Shown here: positions 8,479 to 17,546 of the stretch, piece by piece | How positions within the stretch are numbered: the stretch's first letter is position 1 | How the letters are laid out: each line of letters opens with the position of its first letter | Virus record (IMG/VR): IMGVR_UViG_3300006810_000040 | Location: 1 to 64,000 of that record | Source: a virus | Reading direction: 5' to 3' (one strand) | Length of the DNA stretch: 64,000 nucleotides | Position numbers and translations under genes: made by a program | The notes under the pieces: generated by a model | What the model was told of the DNA's origin: nothing | Database searches by the model: none | The model's input: the letters and a program-made list of their open reading frames with translations, nothing else

Positions 8479-11400
8479 AGGACGCTGGCGTCTACAGCCT
8501 GGACGACCTGGACGACGACGAGGTCCAGGACAACCTGCGCGCGGCCGCCGTGGCCGCGACCGACAGGGCGCTCACCAGCATGGCGCAATCCAGCCGATTC
8601 GAAGCGCTCGAGGGCGCTGGCGAGGTGGAGAAGGCCGAGCAGATCAAGGCTCACCGCGACACCATGCAGCGCATGGCGAAGGCCATGAAGGACGAGGTGG
8701 CCGCCACCGGGCTCAACGACCTGGAGAAGGTGCCAATCCGCCGCTACGAGCTCGCCGAACTGGTCGAGGTCATGCGGTCGGAGAAGTCCCTGCGACGCGA
8801 GAAGCAGGCGCTGGCCGGCACCGTGAAGGAGGCCGAGAAGGGCCAGTATCGGGACACCCGCAAGGCGTGGGACATGGAGGTCAAGGCCGTCGGCGGGGAC
8901 GCCGCCCGGACCTACCAGGAAGAGCTGATCCGGCGCACGACCGAGAACCTGCTGGGGCTGGCCGCTCGCGGCGACAACAGCTTCCTGCAGAGCCACGCCA
9001 ACGGTGCGTTCGATGGCCTGGCCGACATCCAGCTGGGCGCGGACGGGCACCGGCACCTGTCCCGCGACGTGGTCGATGCCGTTGGCCTGCGCAACAGCGC
9101 CCTGCTCACCCGCTACGCCCTGGAGAAGGGCGGCCACGACCGGCGCAAGGTGCTCAGGGCCCTGGAGGACACCCACGTCGAGCGCGTGATGTCCAAGGCG
9201 CAGGAGGCCATCAGGGCGGCCAACGAGTACGTCCCTGGGCTGTCTGAGACGGTCACCGACGTGGGCAGCATCGAGAAGGCTCTGCAGCTGGTGGATGCGC
9301 ATGAGCGCCAGCTGGTGGAAGCTGAGCGCGCGGTCGGGGCCACCCTGGGCAGCCTGGAGGCCACCGCAGCGCTGGGCCAGGCGTTCCGCTCCAGCCGGAT
9401 GCCCGACAGTCTGGACGTGTCCATCCCGGAGAACGAGAGCATCGAGACCGGGATCAGCTGGATGCACGCTGTGGGCCTGCGGCCGGGCGAATACCAGGTC
9501 AGCGAAGAGGACGGCGTCCGCAAGATCACCGTGGCGAAGGAGCACTGGGACAAGCTCCTGACGCCCGTGGACCAGGAGGCCGTGGACCGCCGCCGCACCG
9601 TCAACGCCATCAAAGCCGGGAAGGAGGACGAGGACGGCTGGATGCCCCAGGGCTTCGCCAAGCGGACCCCCACCAGCTTCAACATGCCGGCGAAGGAGGC
9701 CCCGCGCTTCTGGGAGCCCGTGGGTGGCGTGGACAGCCTCGAGGACCACATCGGGGCCCGTGTCGCCAGCGGCGAGGGCCTGGACAGCATCGCCCGCGAC
9801 CTCATCAGCGCCGATGTCCTCAAGCAGGTGAGCGACCGCGACGGACACCTGGACAAGGTCCGGGACCTGCTGCCCCTGTACGACGACGAGGGCAAGCCGC
9901 GCCCCTTGTCCGAGCTGGGACCTCTGGCCGAGGGCTACGCCAGCGCCTACCTCAAGGGCCAGGGGCGCGAGGGCGAGGGCTACCACAGCCAGGACATCGG
10001 CGTGGACCGGCCCCAGACCCGTGAAGCCGTGTTCCGCACGTTGAGCAAGCACCCCGAGGCCGTGGCCGCGTTCAAGGGCATCAGCGACCTGACCGGCGAC
10101 GAGCGGCGCGTGATCCGGTCGAAGTTCTACGACATGGCCGGGATCGACCCGAAGGTGCGCGTGGACGAGGGCAAGTTCAAGGCTGAGCTCGAGGCCCTGG
10201 GCCCGGAGCCATCGAAGACGGGTGGCACCCAGTCCCTCTTCGGAGGGGGCGGGCCATCCGCCGAGTGGCAGGACTACCAGCGCCAGGTGGACCAGCTGGT
10301 CAAGCGCTACCCGCGCGCGGGGCTGGCCGACGCCATGAAGCGCGCCACCACCGACGAGCAGAAGGCCGACCTGCTCAAGGCCGCCCGCGAGGCCCCCACG
10401 GCTTGGGCCCGCTACGTCCAGGCGCACGGCTCGCTGCCCAACGCCATCGCCAGCATTCAGGACGCGATGCGTGGCGAGTTCGTCGAGACCTACGTCTCGA
10501 ACCAGAGCACCGTCGGCGAGCAGGGCCTGATCCGCGGCACCGCCAAGCTGACCGGCGACCAGGCACACGCCAAGTTCATGGCCAGCCCCGAAGAGCGGGC
10601 GGACATGCTGTCCAGCCTGCAGCGGACGCAGGCGCAGCTGCGCGGGCGCACCGCGGGCAAGTTCGCGGCCGAGGGCGAGGGCGCGGTCAGCGCGAAGTAC
10701 CAGCGCCACCTGGAGGCCCAGGAGACCTACAGCGCCGCGCAGGCCGGTCTCTTCGGCATGGCCCCGCCCAAGCCCGAGAGCAAGCCGAAGGACATCAAGC
10801 TGGGGCACGGGGAGCGCTGGAGCATCGGCGCTCGAGCAGAGGCGCAGCTGGCCAGCGTGATCCAGACCGTGGGCTCCGGCGTCGAGGCCCGCGACAACTT
10901 CGAAGTGTTCCCCGCCAACATGGACGGCGACCGCATCGCGCAGCAGCGCGGCATCAAGGCGCTGATGGAGAGCAAGCGCATGGTGCTGGCCTGGGGCACC
11001 GGCTCCGGCAAGACACCCGGCTCCCTGGGGGCCTTCACCGAGGCCCACGCGCGCGGCGACACGAAGCACGGCCTGTTCAGCGTGCCCAGCGCGGGCGGCA
11101 AGATGGCCCGGCAGTTCCGAGGCGAGGCCCTGTCTTTCCTCGAGCCCGGCAAGTTCAGCGTCGTGACCAGCGAGGGCAAGAGCCACGAAGAGCGCCTGGC
11201 CCTGCTCACCAACCCCAACGACCTCACGATCATGACCCACCAGGCCACCCGCGACACGGTCCTGAAGGCCATGGCGGACAAGTACGCGGACGGCGACATC
11301 GCCCGGATGAAGCGCGACCTGATCAACACCGACCTGCAGACGACCGCGAAGTGGTGGGCCGATCTCCGCGAGGAGCTGGGAGTCCCCAAGTTCTTCACCG

Positions 11401-12575
11401 CGGTGGACGAGTTCCACGGCATCACCGACCGCGGCGAGCCCAGCGGGATCGCGGCCATCCACCAGATGATCAGCCACCCGCTGAACACCACCCACTGGGC
11501 CGGGTTGAGCGCCACGCCCATCAAGAACGAAGAGGCCGAGGTCTGGAGCACCGCGCAGCTCGTAGACCCGGACAAGTACAGCAGCCGCAACGAGTTCATG
11601 CGGACCTACGGTCACGACCTGGCCCATGGCTACGAGGGCATCCGCCGCGAGCTGAGCGACCGCGTCCACAGCGTGAAGATCAACCCAGCCGGCGTCGAGC
11701 GTCAGCGCTTTGAGAACCCCATGATCCAGGACGGCCGGAAGGTCGCCGGCCACCCCCAGGGGGTCGAGCTCCAGCCGGAGCACCGCAAGCTGGTGGACCA
11801 GGTCAAGGCCGACTTCAAGATGCTCAGCAGCGTGGTGAAGGAGGACCGCGAGCCCAACAGCGCCGAGGAGCGGGCGGCCCTCGAGCGCTTCGGAGGCGAG
11901 CGCGCCCTGCGCGCCCTGGGCACCGCGAAGGAGAACGCGATGCGCAAGGCGATCTACAGCGCACCACGGGAGCACAACACCATCCTGCGGTCCATGGCCG
12001 ACGTGATCGAGCACGACGTGAACAACGGCAAGTGGGAGCTGCATGACAAGAAGGGCAAGCCGACCGGCGAGATGAAGACGGGCAAGCCGTCGATCATTTT
12101 CGTGGACCGTCACGCCGACGCGGACCTGATCACCGAAGAGCTCAAGGCCCGGGGCATCGAGTCCGCCTACTTGAGCGGGCGCAGCAACGCCGACGCCAAC
12201 GACAAGAGCCTGCAGGCGTTCAAGAGCGGCCAGATCCCCACGCTGATCGTGTCCCCCGCTGGCGAGGCCGGGATCAACATCGCAGAGGGTCGAGCCACCC
12301 ACCACTACGGCATCCCCATGACGGCGAAGAGCCACACCCAGCGCGAGGGCCGCGCCTACCGGCAGAAGGCCCGCGGCGACGTGGACGCGCACGACTGGTG
12401 GACGGCCACCGAGTTCGACCGCAACGCCCGCGCCCGCCTGCAGCGCAAGAGCAGCCTGGCCGACATTTTCGAGCAGCCGATCGGCAGCGCCGACGAGCAG
12501 GGCTTTGCCGCCCGCTACGCTGCGGAGCTCGCTGAGAAGCACGAGTCCACCGACCTCACCCACCTGGCCGCCTGA
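8181..12575 (+). CDS. SNF2-like superfamily 2 helicase, C-terminal part of giant polyvalent protein
   Basis: 1,464 aa when started at the ATG at 8181, whose AGGAGG lies only 2 nt upstream; more likely it continues the frame of the 6931 gene. The first ~900 residues are helical and charged, with two LFG-containing segments (TQSLFGGG, QAGLFGM). The helicase core has Walker A GTGSGKT (~938), DEFHG (~1075), the SAT motif LSATPIKN (~1109) and motif VI QREGRAYRQ (~1386), with a second RecA-like lobe containing IIFVDRHADAD and YLSGRS. This is the DEAD/SNF2 group found with methyltransferases in phage anti-restriction proteins. It probably translocates on incoming phage DNA; that is inference. Overlaps the next gene by TGATG. 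Confidence 0.88.
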   Translation: MDAVAVEKAAREANRASTTRRKLNPGVSALVEAAEDALDNLESLEGELGEVPEESETVTELPSVATKQEARAHIEQARLLQQIATGEADITDDGVREAMKDAGVYSLDDLDDDEVQDNLRAAAVAATDRALTSMAQSSRFEALEGAGEVEKAEQIKAHRDTMQRMAKAMKDEVAATGLNDLEKVPIRRYELAELVEVMRSEKSLRREKQALAGTVKEAEKGQYRDTRKAWDMEVKAVGGDAARTYQEELIRRTTENLLGLAARGDNSFLQSHANGAFDGLADIQLGADGHRHLSRDVVDAVGLRNSALLTRYALEKGGHDRRKVLRALEDTHVERVMSKAQEAIRAANEYVPGLSETVTDVGSIEKALQLVDAHERQLVEAERAVGATLGSLEATAALGQAFRSSRMPDSLDVSIPENESIETGISWMHAVGLRPGEYQVSEEDGVRKITVAKEHWDKLLTPVDQEAVDRRRTVNAIKAGKEDEDGWMPQGFAKRTPTSFNMPAKEAPRFWEPVGGVDSLEDHIGARVASGEGLDSIARDLISADVLKQVSDRDGHLDKVRDLLPLYDDEGKPRPLSELGPLAEGYASAYLKGQGREGEGYHSQDIGVDRPQTREAVFRTLSKHPEAVAAFKGISDLTGDERRVIRSKFYDMAGIDPKVRVDEGKFKAELEALGPEPSKTGGTQSLFGGGGPSAEWQDYQRQVDQLVKRYPRAGLADAMKRATTDEQKADLLKAAREAPTAWARYVQAHGSLPNAIASIQDAMRGEFVETYVSNQSTVGEQGLIRGTAKLTGDQAHAKFMASPEERADMLSSLQRTQAQLRGRTAGKFAAEGEGAVSAKYQRHLEAQETYSAAQAGLFGMAPPKPESKPKDIKLGHGERWSIGARAEAQLASVIQTVGSGVEARDNFEVFPANMDGDRIAQQRGIKALMESKRMVLAWGTGSGKTPGSLGAFTEAHARGDTKHGLFSVPSAGGKMARQFRGEALSFLEPGKFSVVTSEGKSHEERLALLTNPNDLTIMTHQATRDTVLKAMADKYADGDIARMKRDLINTDLQTTAKWWADLREELGVPKFFTAVDEFHGITDRGEPSGIAAIHQMISHPLNTTHWAGLSATPIKNEEAEVWSTAQLVDPDKYSSRNEFMRTYGHDLAHGYEGIRRELSDRVHSVKINPAGVERQRFENPMIQDGRKVAGHPQGVELQPEHRKLVDQVKADFKMLSSVVKEDREPNSAEERAALERFGGERALRALGTAKENAMRKAIYSAPREHNTILRSMADVIEHDVNNGKWELHDKKGKPTGEMKTGKPSIIFVDRHADADLITEELKARGIESAYLSGRSNADANDKSLQAFKSGQIPTLIVSPAGEAGINIAEGRATHHYGIPMTAKSHTQREGRAYRQKARGDVDAHDWWTATEFDRNARARLQRKSSLADIFEQPIGSADEQGFAARYAAELAEKHESTDLTHLAA

Positions 12576-12832
12576 TGAAGAAGAAGCTGCACGCCGCCGC
12601 CGCCGACATCGGGGCCAACCGCAAGGCCCTGCAGAAGGCCCGCCAGGACCTGGTCGCGCGAGCTCGCGCACAGCTCGACACGGTCCACGGCCCCATCGAA
12701 GCTGGAGCGAAGGCCCTGGACAAGGGCAAGGGTGGCGTCCTGCACCACCGCTACGTCCGCACGCGCTCCAACGAACGGGACCGCCTGCGCGCCGTCGTGG
12801 CCGAATACCCCAGCCCCGCCAAGGGCGAATGA
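12575..12832 (+). CDS. Small basic helical protein, unknown
   Basis: 85 aa, starting in the TGATG overlap with the helicase stop and ending in an ATGA overlap with the next gene. Lysine/arginine- and alanine-rich, probably helical, with no recognised motif. Its position at the end of the polyvalent cassette and its coupling to both neighbours support it being real. Confidence 0.65.
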   Translation: MKKKLHAAAADIGANRKALQKARQDLVARARAQLDTVHGPIEAGAKALDKGKGGVLHHRYVRTRSNERDRLRAVVAEYPSPAKGE

Positions 12833-13083
12833 GCCAGCCGCGACCCGCGACCCACCCGGTCACTTGCCCAACCTGTGGCGCTGACCTGTTCCGCGACAGC
12901 GAGGGCGAGACCACCATCAGGGCGCGCGTGCTGGTGCTGCGGGCTGGCGACGTGGTGGCCAAGTGCCCCAAAGGGAAGTGTCGCGGCGAGGCCGTTGTGC
13001 CCTTCCTGCAGGTCCAGGACACCCCGCCTGCCCGCCGGTTTGTGGTCCGCAGCGGGTTGACAGGCCGGAACCCGGGCTCATAG
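12829..13083 (+). CDS. Com-like zinc-ribbon protein
   Basis: 84 aa. CPTCGADLF near the N-terminus and KCPKGKC about 35 residues later form a two-knuckle zinc site with the layout of the Com/zinc-ribbon proteins of Mu-like phages (Mu Com activates translation of the mom DNA-modification gene). Here it follows a cytosine methyltransferase cassette, so a post-transcriptional or DNA-associated role is conceivable but not demonstrated. Start is in an ATGA overlap. Confidence 0.75.
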   Translation: MSQPRPATHPVTCPTCGADLFRDSEGETTIRARVLVLRAGDVVAKCPKGKCRGEAVVPFLQVQDTPPARRFVVRSGLTGRNPGS

Positions 13084-13129
13084 CTTGCCAACAGCGGCAC
13101 GCGCGGCCCAGTCAACCACGAGGACCCGC

Positions 13130-14035
13130 GTGCAAGAAGACCTGCTGGATGCAGCCGTGAGTGAGGCCCTGGCCGCCGAGGCCCGCGACTTCCGCCTCTA
13201 CGGCTCTGTCTCCCCGCTGCTGGAGAAGGCCGTGGTCACGGGCTACCGCCCCCGCCGACGGCTGGGTGGCTGGCTGGCCACGTTCGGGAAGATCGGACCC
13301 AACGGCGGCATCGTGCCCACCGTGGACCGCGACGGGCACGTCTTCGCGGCCGCGCGCCAGCTGGGCCTTGTGGACTGGTCGGCCTACCTCGAGAAGGGCC
13401 TATGGAATGACCGGCACTTCGACGGGCTGATCCACAAGCCCGAGACCATCGTGGGCATCGCGGACACCCTGGAGTTCGCGGACGAGCACACCAGCCTGGG
13501 TCAGGCCCACCGCAAGGTCGGGTTTTTCACCACCGGGCACCTGTTCGACCGCGCCGACCCCCGCAGCTGGGAGGGCCTGGGACGCACGCCACGCCCCCAC
13601 GAGCTCGCCAAGTCCGACGAATACTGGGAGCTGGCCCAGCTGTTGGACGGCACCCCCCGCGAGCTGGGGTTCAGCGCCCACGGCAAGATGGCCCTGGGTC
13701 AGGACGGGTGCAGCATCGCCTACGCGAAGATTTCGCAGTGCGCCATCGCCCAGCTTCCGAAGAACCCCGACGCCACGGTGCAGCTGCTCAGCAAGGCGTG
13801 CGCGGCCGGGCCGATCTCCGACCTGGCCAAGGCCGTCACCGCTGACAACCCGCTGGGACGCGCCATCGTCCCCGAGGACCTGGAGGCGACCCCGGATCGT
13901 TCCAGCAGCGAGCAGGAAGCCGTGCAGCGCATCCTGCAGCGCCTGATGGACCGCTACAACCTCTCCAAGGCTCAGGCGCAGCGCGCGCTGAACGCCTGGC
14001 TCCGCAAGAACCGACCCGCCAACATGGAGGCTTAG
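13130..14035 (+). CDS. Putative prohead maturation protease (HK97/XkdF-like serine protease)
   Basis: 301 aa from the GTG at 13130, chosen because GAGGA lies 7-8 nt upstream; a TTG at 13085 is the in-frame alternative. The layout matches phage prohead proteases: VDRDGHVF, a His in DGLIHKPETIVG (~102), a strand ending TTGHLF, and a Ser in ELGFSAHGK (~181) as candidate catalytic residues. The location immediately before an acidic scaffold-like protein and the capsid gene supports the call. It would cleave scaffold and capsid precursors inside the prohead. The C-terminal ~60 residues are helical. Confidence 0.72.
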   Translation: MQEDLLDAAVSEALAAEARDFRLYGSVSPLLEKAVVTGYRPRRRLGGWLATFGKIGPNGGIVPTVDRDGHVFAAARQLGLVDWSAYLEKGLWNDRHFDGLIHKPETIVGIADTLEFADEHTSLGQAHRKVGFFTTGHLFDRADPRSWEGLGRTPRPHELAKSDEYWELAQLLDGTPRELGFSAHGKMALGQDGCSIAYAKISQCAIAQLPKNPDATVQLLSKACAAGPISDLAKAVTADNPLGRAIVPEDLEATPDRSSSEQEAVQRILQRLMDRYNLSKAQAQRALNAWLRKNRPANMEA

Positions 14036-14041
14036 AGCCGC

Positions 14042-14845
14042 ATGCCCACCGAAGATCAGACTCAGACCCCGCGCCTTGACTCGCTCATCACTGAGATGGA
14101 GGCCGCGGGACGCCGCGAAGACGACATCCTGCTCAACCTGGCCAAGGGCGTCCAGACCGGTTTCTCCGACCTCCGCGACCTGCTCAAGGGCGACGAGGAG
14201 GAGATGGACACGGACGACATGTCCGACGTGAACCAGATGGCCGGCGACGGTGGTGACGGCGACGCCGACAAGAAGGCCAACAAGAAGGCCAAGGGCATGG
14301 AGGGCGACGAGGACGACGAGGACGACGACACCGACGGCTCGCCTGGCTTCGACGACATGGAGAAGGGCTCCCTGGAGTTCGATGTCACCGAGTTCGTCCT
14401 GGGCCTGGACGAGAAGCTGTCCAAGCTGGACATGCTGGACGAGATGGACGCGCGCCTGGCAAAGGCCGAGAAGGACAACGCCGAGCTGCGCCAGCTGGTC
14501 GGCAAGTACATCGCGGCCGACATGGACGCGACCGAGATGTTGACCAAGGCGGTCGTCACCTCCGGCATGGGCATCGAGGCCATCCCGACCGGTCGCCAGC
14601 GCCCCGGCGCTCACCAGGTCCGCACCGCGCAGCTGCGCCACGCCGACGAGAACCAGCAGGGCAAGCCCCGCGCCACCGAGTTGCACGACTGCAACGTCCA
14701 GCAGCTGGCCAAGGCCCGGTCGGCCGAGCTGATCAGCGCCTCTGAGCTGCGGAGCTACCGCAAGACCGGTGCCTTCGACAACGAGGACAGCGTTCGCAAC
14801 GCCGACCTGGTCAAGACCGTCAGCGCCATCAACTTCGACGACTGA
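14042..14845 (+). CDS. Putative capsid scaffold protein
   Basis: 267 aa, strongly acidic between residues ~55 and 105 (runs of D/E), then a coiled-coil-like segment at ~130-170. High charge and coiled coil between the protease and major capsid genes are typical of scaffolds, which guide shell assembly and are removed by the protease. The C-terminal ~80 residues are less charged and may contact the capsid. No family was recognised from sequence alone. Confidence 0.7.
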   Translation: MPTEDQTQTPRLDSLITEMEAAGRREDDILLNLAKGVQTGFSDLRDLLKGDEEEMDTDDMSDVNQMAGDGGDGDADKKANKKAKGMEGDEDDEDDDTDGSPGFDDMEKGSLEFDVTEFVLGLDEKLSKLDMLDEMDARLAKAEKDNAELRQLVGKYIAADMDATEMLTKAVVTSGMGIEAIPTGRQRPGAHQVRTAQLRHADENQQGKPRATELHDCNVQQLAKARSAELISASELRSYRKTGAFDNEDSVRNADLVKTVSAINFDD

Positions 14846-14860
14846 GCCCCCACGGGGGCT
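14845..14860 (+). terminator. Short GC hairpin after scaffold gene
   Basis: A 6-7 bp GC-only stem (AGCCCC/GGGGCT) begins at the last base of the scaffold stop codon. There is no T-run after it, so it could be a weak terminator or an mRNA-stabilising hairpin ahead of the capsid gene. Confidence 0.35.
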
Positions 14861-14929
14861 TCGGCCCCTCCCTACACCAGCGCACGCGGCGACGGCCACC
14901 CCCTTCACTGACTTCCTGGGAGACCCCCC

Positions 14930-16471
14930 ATGACCGCGCACATCAACTACCTCGAGCAGCTCGACCTGCTGGAGAAGGCCGTCGCCACCGACACGATCAC
15001 CGCCATCGTCCCCGAGGACCTGGAGATCGAGGCCCACAACACCCTGTGGAACGAGTCCGAGCCCGGCGAGCTCACCCTGCTCAAGTACCTGCCCAGCGTC
15101 AACGCCACGCAGGTGAACCACGAGTACACCCGGATCACCGGCTTCGGTCGTGGCCACAAGCGCCGCAGCTACGGGTTCTTCGGCGAGAAGAGCCTCCCGC
15201 CCGAGAGCAACTTCAAGAGCCAGCGCGTCGTCAACGTCATCCGCCTGATGGGCGAGATCGGCCCGACGTTCCTGCTGGCCGCCTTGGAGAAGACCCAGCG
15301 GGCCCTTGGGACCACGGGCGCGGCCAACATCGAGGCCGTCGGTCTGCAGCGCGCCGTGCTGTGGCAGAAGAACCGCGCGCTCTACATGAGCGACACCCGC
15401 GACACGAACAGCGAGCTCCGGTACAAGGGCCTGTACCAGCTGATCGAGGAGGGCACCGACTCCACCGCCTCCGGTTTCTCCGGCGTCGGCGGCAAGGGCT
15501 CTCCCTTCGGCAGCCACATCATCGACATGCGGGGCGAGCCCCTGACCGTGGACACCGTCCGCGAGCGCATGGCTGAGAGCGCCATCCTGTTCGGGCAGAT
15601 CAACTGCCTGTTCATGGACCCGCTGGTGCGCGCCGACTTCGAAGGCTCCATGGACAGCGCCCAGCGCCTGCCCCTGGCCATCCAGGCCCGCCCGTACATG
15701 CTCGGCCAGAACATCGGCGGCATCCAGACCAACGGCGGAACGGTCTACTTTGAGTCCGACAACACCCTGAGCGGCATCTACAGCCGCCCGCAGTACCAGG
15801 ACGAGCGCGAGTCCGGTGGCCCCTCCACCCGGCCCACGGTCGCCGCGAGCGCGGTGGCCGGTGGCACCAGCGGCAACACCAGCCTCTGGAACAGCTCCTA
15901 CGCGGGTGACGTGTACTACCAGGTCACCGAGGTGAAGGACGACCTGGAGAGCAAGGGCCAGCGCGCGCCGGCGACGGCCTCGACCTACCTGACGGTGGCG
16001 AGCGGCCAGGAGGTCCAGCTCGACATCACCCCCGGCGACCCCACGGTGGACAGCTTCCGGGTGTACCGCGGCACCGACTCCGACGCCTCGGACGAAGACG
16101 CCTGGTTCATCTACGAGGTGGCCAACGACGGCGGAGGCTCCACGGTCACCAGCTACGACTGGAACAAGTGGATCCCCAACACCACCTGGGCCTTCGGCCT
16201 GCGGGTCTTGAGCGCCAGCCAGCGCTCGCTGCAGAACGGCCAGGTCAACGCCTACTGGGCCGCGAAGGACAAGAGCGCCAGCTTCCTGCGCGCCGGTGAG
16301 AAGAAGGGCAACACCGTGGCCGTGGCCGAACTCGGTCCGAGCATGGGCATCATGGAGCTGGCCTCTGTGCTGGCCGAGGTGCGCCGCCCGCTGGTCTACA
16401 GCGCTCACTGCCCCCAGATCCGCAACCCCTGGCAGAACTTCTGCTTCACCAACGTGGGTCGCGCGGACTGA
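14930..16471 (+). CDS. Major capsid protein with Ig/FN3-like insertion
   Basis: 513 aa; GGGAGA 5-10 nt before the ATG. The N-terminal part (WNESEPGELTLLKYLP, HEYTRITGFGRG, LPPESNFKSQRV) and central part (HIIDMRG, INCLFMDPLVRADFEG) have the feel of the HK97-fold capsid proteins of large myoviruses, and the gene sits directly after protease and scaffold. Residues ~300-410 are a separate beta-rich domain (DVYYQVTEV, DSFRVYRGT, TSYDW) resembling fibronectin-III/Ig-like modules, after which the capsid fold resumes. Such domains usually project from the shell surface. Should be the most abundant virion protein. Confidence 0.85.
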   Translation: MTAHINYLEQLDLLEKAVATDTITAIVPEDLEIEAHNTLWNESEPGELTLLKYLPSVNATQVNHEYTRITGFGRGHKRRSYGFFGEKSLPPESNFKSQRVVNVIRLMGEIGPTFLLAALEKTQRALGTTGAANIEAVGLQRAVLWQKNRALYMSDTRDTNSELRYKGLYQLIEEGTDSTASGFSGVGGKGSPFGSHIIDMRGEPLTVDTVRERMAESAILFGQINCLFMDPLVRADFEGSMDSAQRLPLAIQARPYMLGQNIGGIQTNGGTVYFESDNTLSGIYSRPQYQDERESGGPSTRPTVAASAVAGGTSGNTSLWNSSYAGDVYYQVTEVKDDLESKGQRAPATASTYLTVASGQEVQLDITPGDPTVDSFRVYRGTDSDASDEDAWFIYEVANDGGGSTVTSYDWNKWIPNTTWAFGLRVLSASQRSLQNGQVNAYWAAKDKSASFLRAGEKKGNTVAVAELGPSMGIMELASVLAEVRRPLVYSAHCPQIRNPWQNFCFTNVGRAD

Positions 16472-16474
16472 TAG

Positions 16475-16529
16475 GACGGGAGGGGTAGCACCGGGGCACT
16501 TGTCCTGGGGCTACCCTTTCCCCCCCGTC
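16475..16529 (+). terminator. Long imperfect hairpin downstream of capsid gene
   Basis: GACGGG (16475-16480) and GGGGTAGC (16482-16489) can pair with GCTACCC (16510-16516) and CCCGTC (16524-16529) around a ~20-nt loop. It begins 4 nt after the capsid stop codon. No T-run follows, so it may act as an attenuator or 3'-end stabiliser of the capsid mRNA rather than a classical terminator. Confidence 0.5.
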
Positions 16530-16552
16530 AGACCTGCAGCCGGAGCACCGCC

Positions 16553-17521
16553 GTGATCATCACTCGACCCAACCCCCGCGGACGCGCGAGCGCCACCAGC
16601 ATCATGCTGGGCGTCAGCGTCCTGTTCACCAGCACCCTGCTGGCCAACGGAGAGCGGACCCTGGTGGCCCACGTCCCCGACGAGCCCGAGGACAAGGCGA
16701 AGCGCGTTCGGTATCAGGCCGAGAAGATGGACTACCTCACGGTGTACTCCGACGAGGAGTGGGCGGCCTCTGGGCTGACCGAGGAGCCGCCTCTCTTCGT
16801 CGCCAACCCCCCCGCTGGCCCCCGGGCCGACAACATGCCCCCAGCCGCCACCGCCGACGAAGGGGCGATCGACATGCTGCGCCGCCAGGCCGTGATGCAG
16901 GGCTGGACCGCCGAGGACCTGGCCAGCTGGCCGACCAGCACCGCCGAGTTCAACGCCGAGTTCACCGCCGCTGGCTACTCCGACGAGTCCCAGATGCTGC
17001 TCAACACCCGCGGCGAGCGCACCGGCCTTCTCCTGGCAGAGATGGCCATGACCCAGCCCCCCGAGCTGTGGGCTGAGAACGCCGCGCACAGCTACCCCTG
17101 GGACGACTCCGACTGGAAGCGCCCTGGCGTCGGTGCGGCCTGGAAGACCCCCATGGTCCCGCCCAAGGCGCAGCCCGACGACGACGACACGAAGCTCGAC
17201 CCCGACCCGACCCCGCCCGAACCGGGAACGATCGACGCCCCCAAGGCCGCGGGCACCATCACGGAGCTCGACCCCGACGACCCGAACGCATCGGGCGGCC
17301 TGGACGACCCGGGCGGCGTGGACACCGCGCTGCTGGTCGAGCACTGGGGCGACGACCTGGACGGCGTGGTCGAAGTGTTCAACGCCCACCGCACCGAGGG
17401 CGGGGATCCGCCGTCGATGTCGAAGCTCAACTACTGGCTGCCGAAGTCCGACCTGCCGCGCGCCCGCAAGGCCACATTCCCGGCGCTGGTCGCCTACGTG
17501 GCCTCTCTCCCCGTTCCCTGA
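16553..17521 (+). CDS. Unknown structural-module protein with proline/aspartate-rich linker
   Basis: 322 aa, GTG start with GGAG ~10 nt upstream. The N-terminal ~80 residues look folded (LVAHVPDEP, MDYLTVYSDEEW); residues ~200-245 are rich in D, P and T and probably a flexible linker; the C-terminal ~60 residues (VEHWGDDLDGVVEVFNAHR) form a helical domain. Lies between the capsid and neck genes, so a virion or assembly role is likely. No family recognised. Confidence 0.7.
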   Translation: MIITRPNPRGRASATSIMLGVSVLFTSTLLANGERTLVAHVPDEPEDKAKRVRYQAEKMDYLTVYSDEEWAASGLTEEPPLFVANPPAGPRADNMPPAATADEGAIDMLRRQAVMQGWTAEDLASWPTSTAEFNAEFTAAGYSDESQMLLNTRGERTGLLLAEMAMTQPPELWAENAAHSYPWDDSDWKRPGVGAAWKTPMVPPKAQPDDDDTKLDPDPTPPEPGTIDAPKAAGTITELDPDDPNASGGLDDPGGVDTALLVEHWGDDLDGVVEVFNAHRTEGGDPPSMSKLNYWLPKSDLPRARKATFPALVAYVASLPVP

Positions 17522-17546
17522 CCCCACCCACTGGAGGCCCTGACTC

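Noticed and set aside
8415-13115. Open minus-strand frame of 1,566 codons opposite the helicase gene
   Set aside because: It is antisense to a gene with clear helicase motifs, has low-complexity Leu/Val/Gly/Arg composition and no motif; long antisense frames are expected at this GC content.
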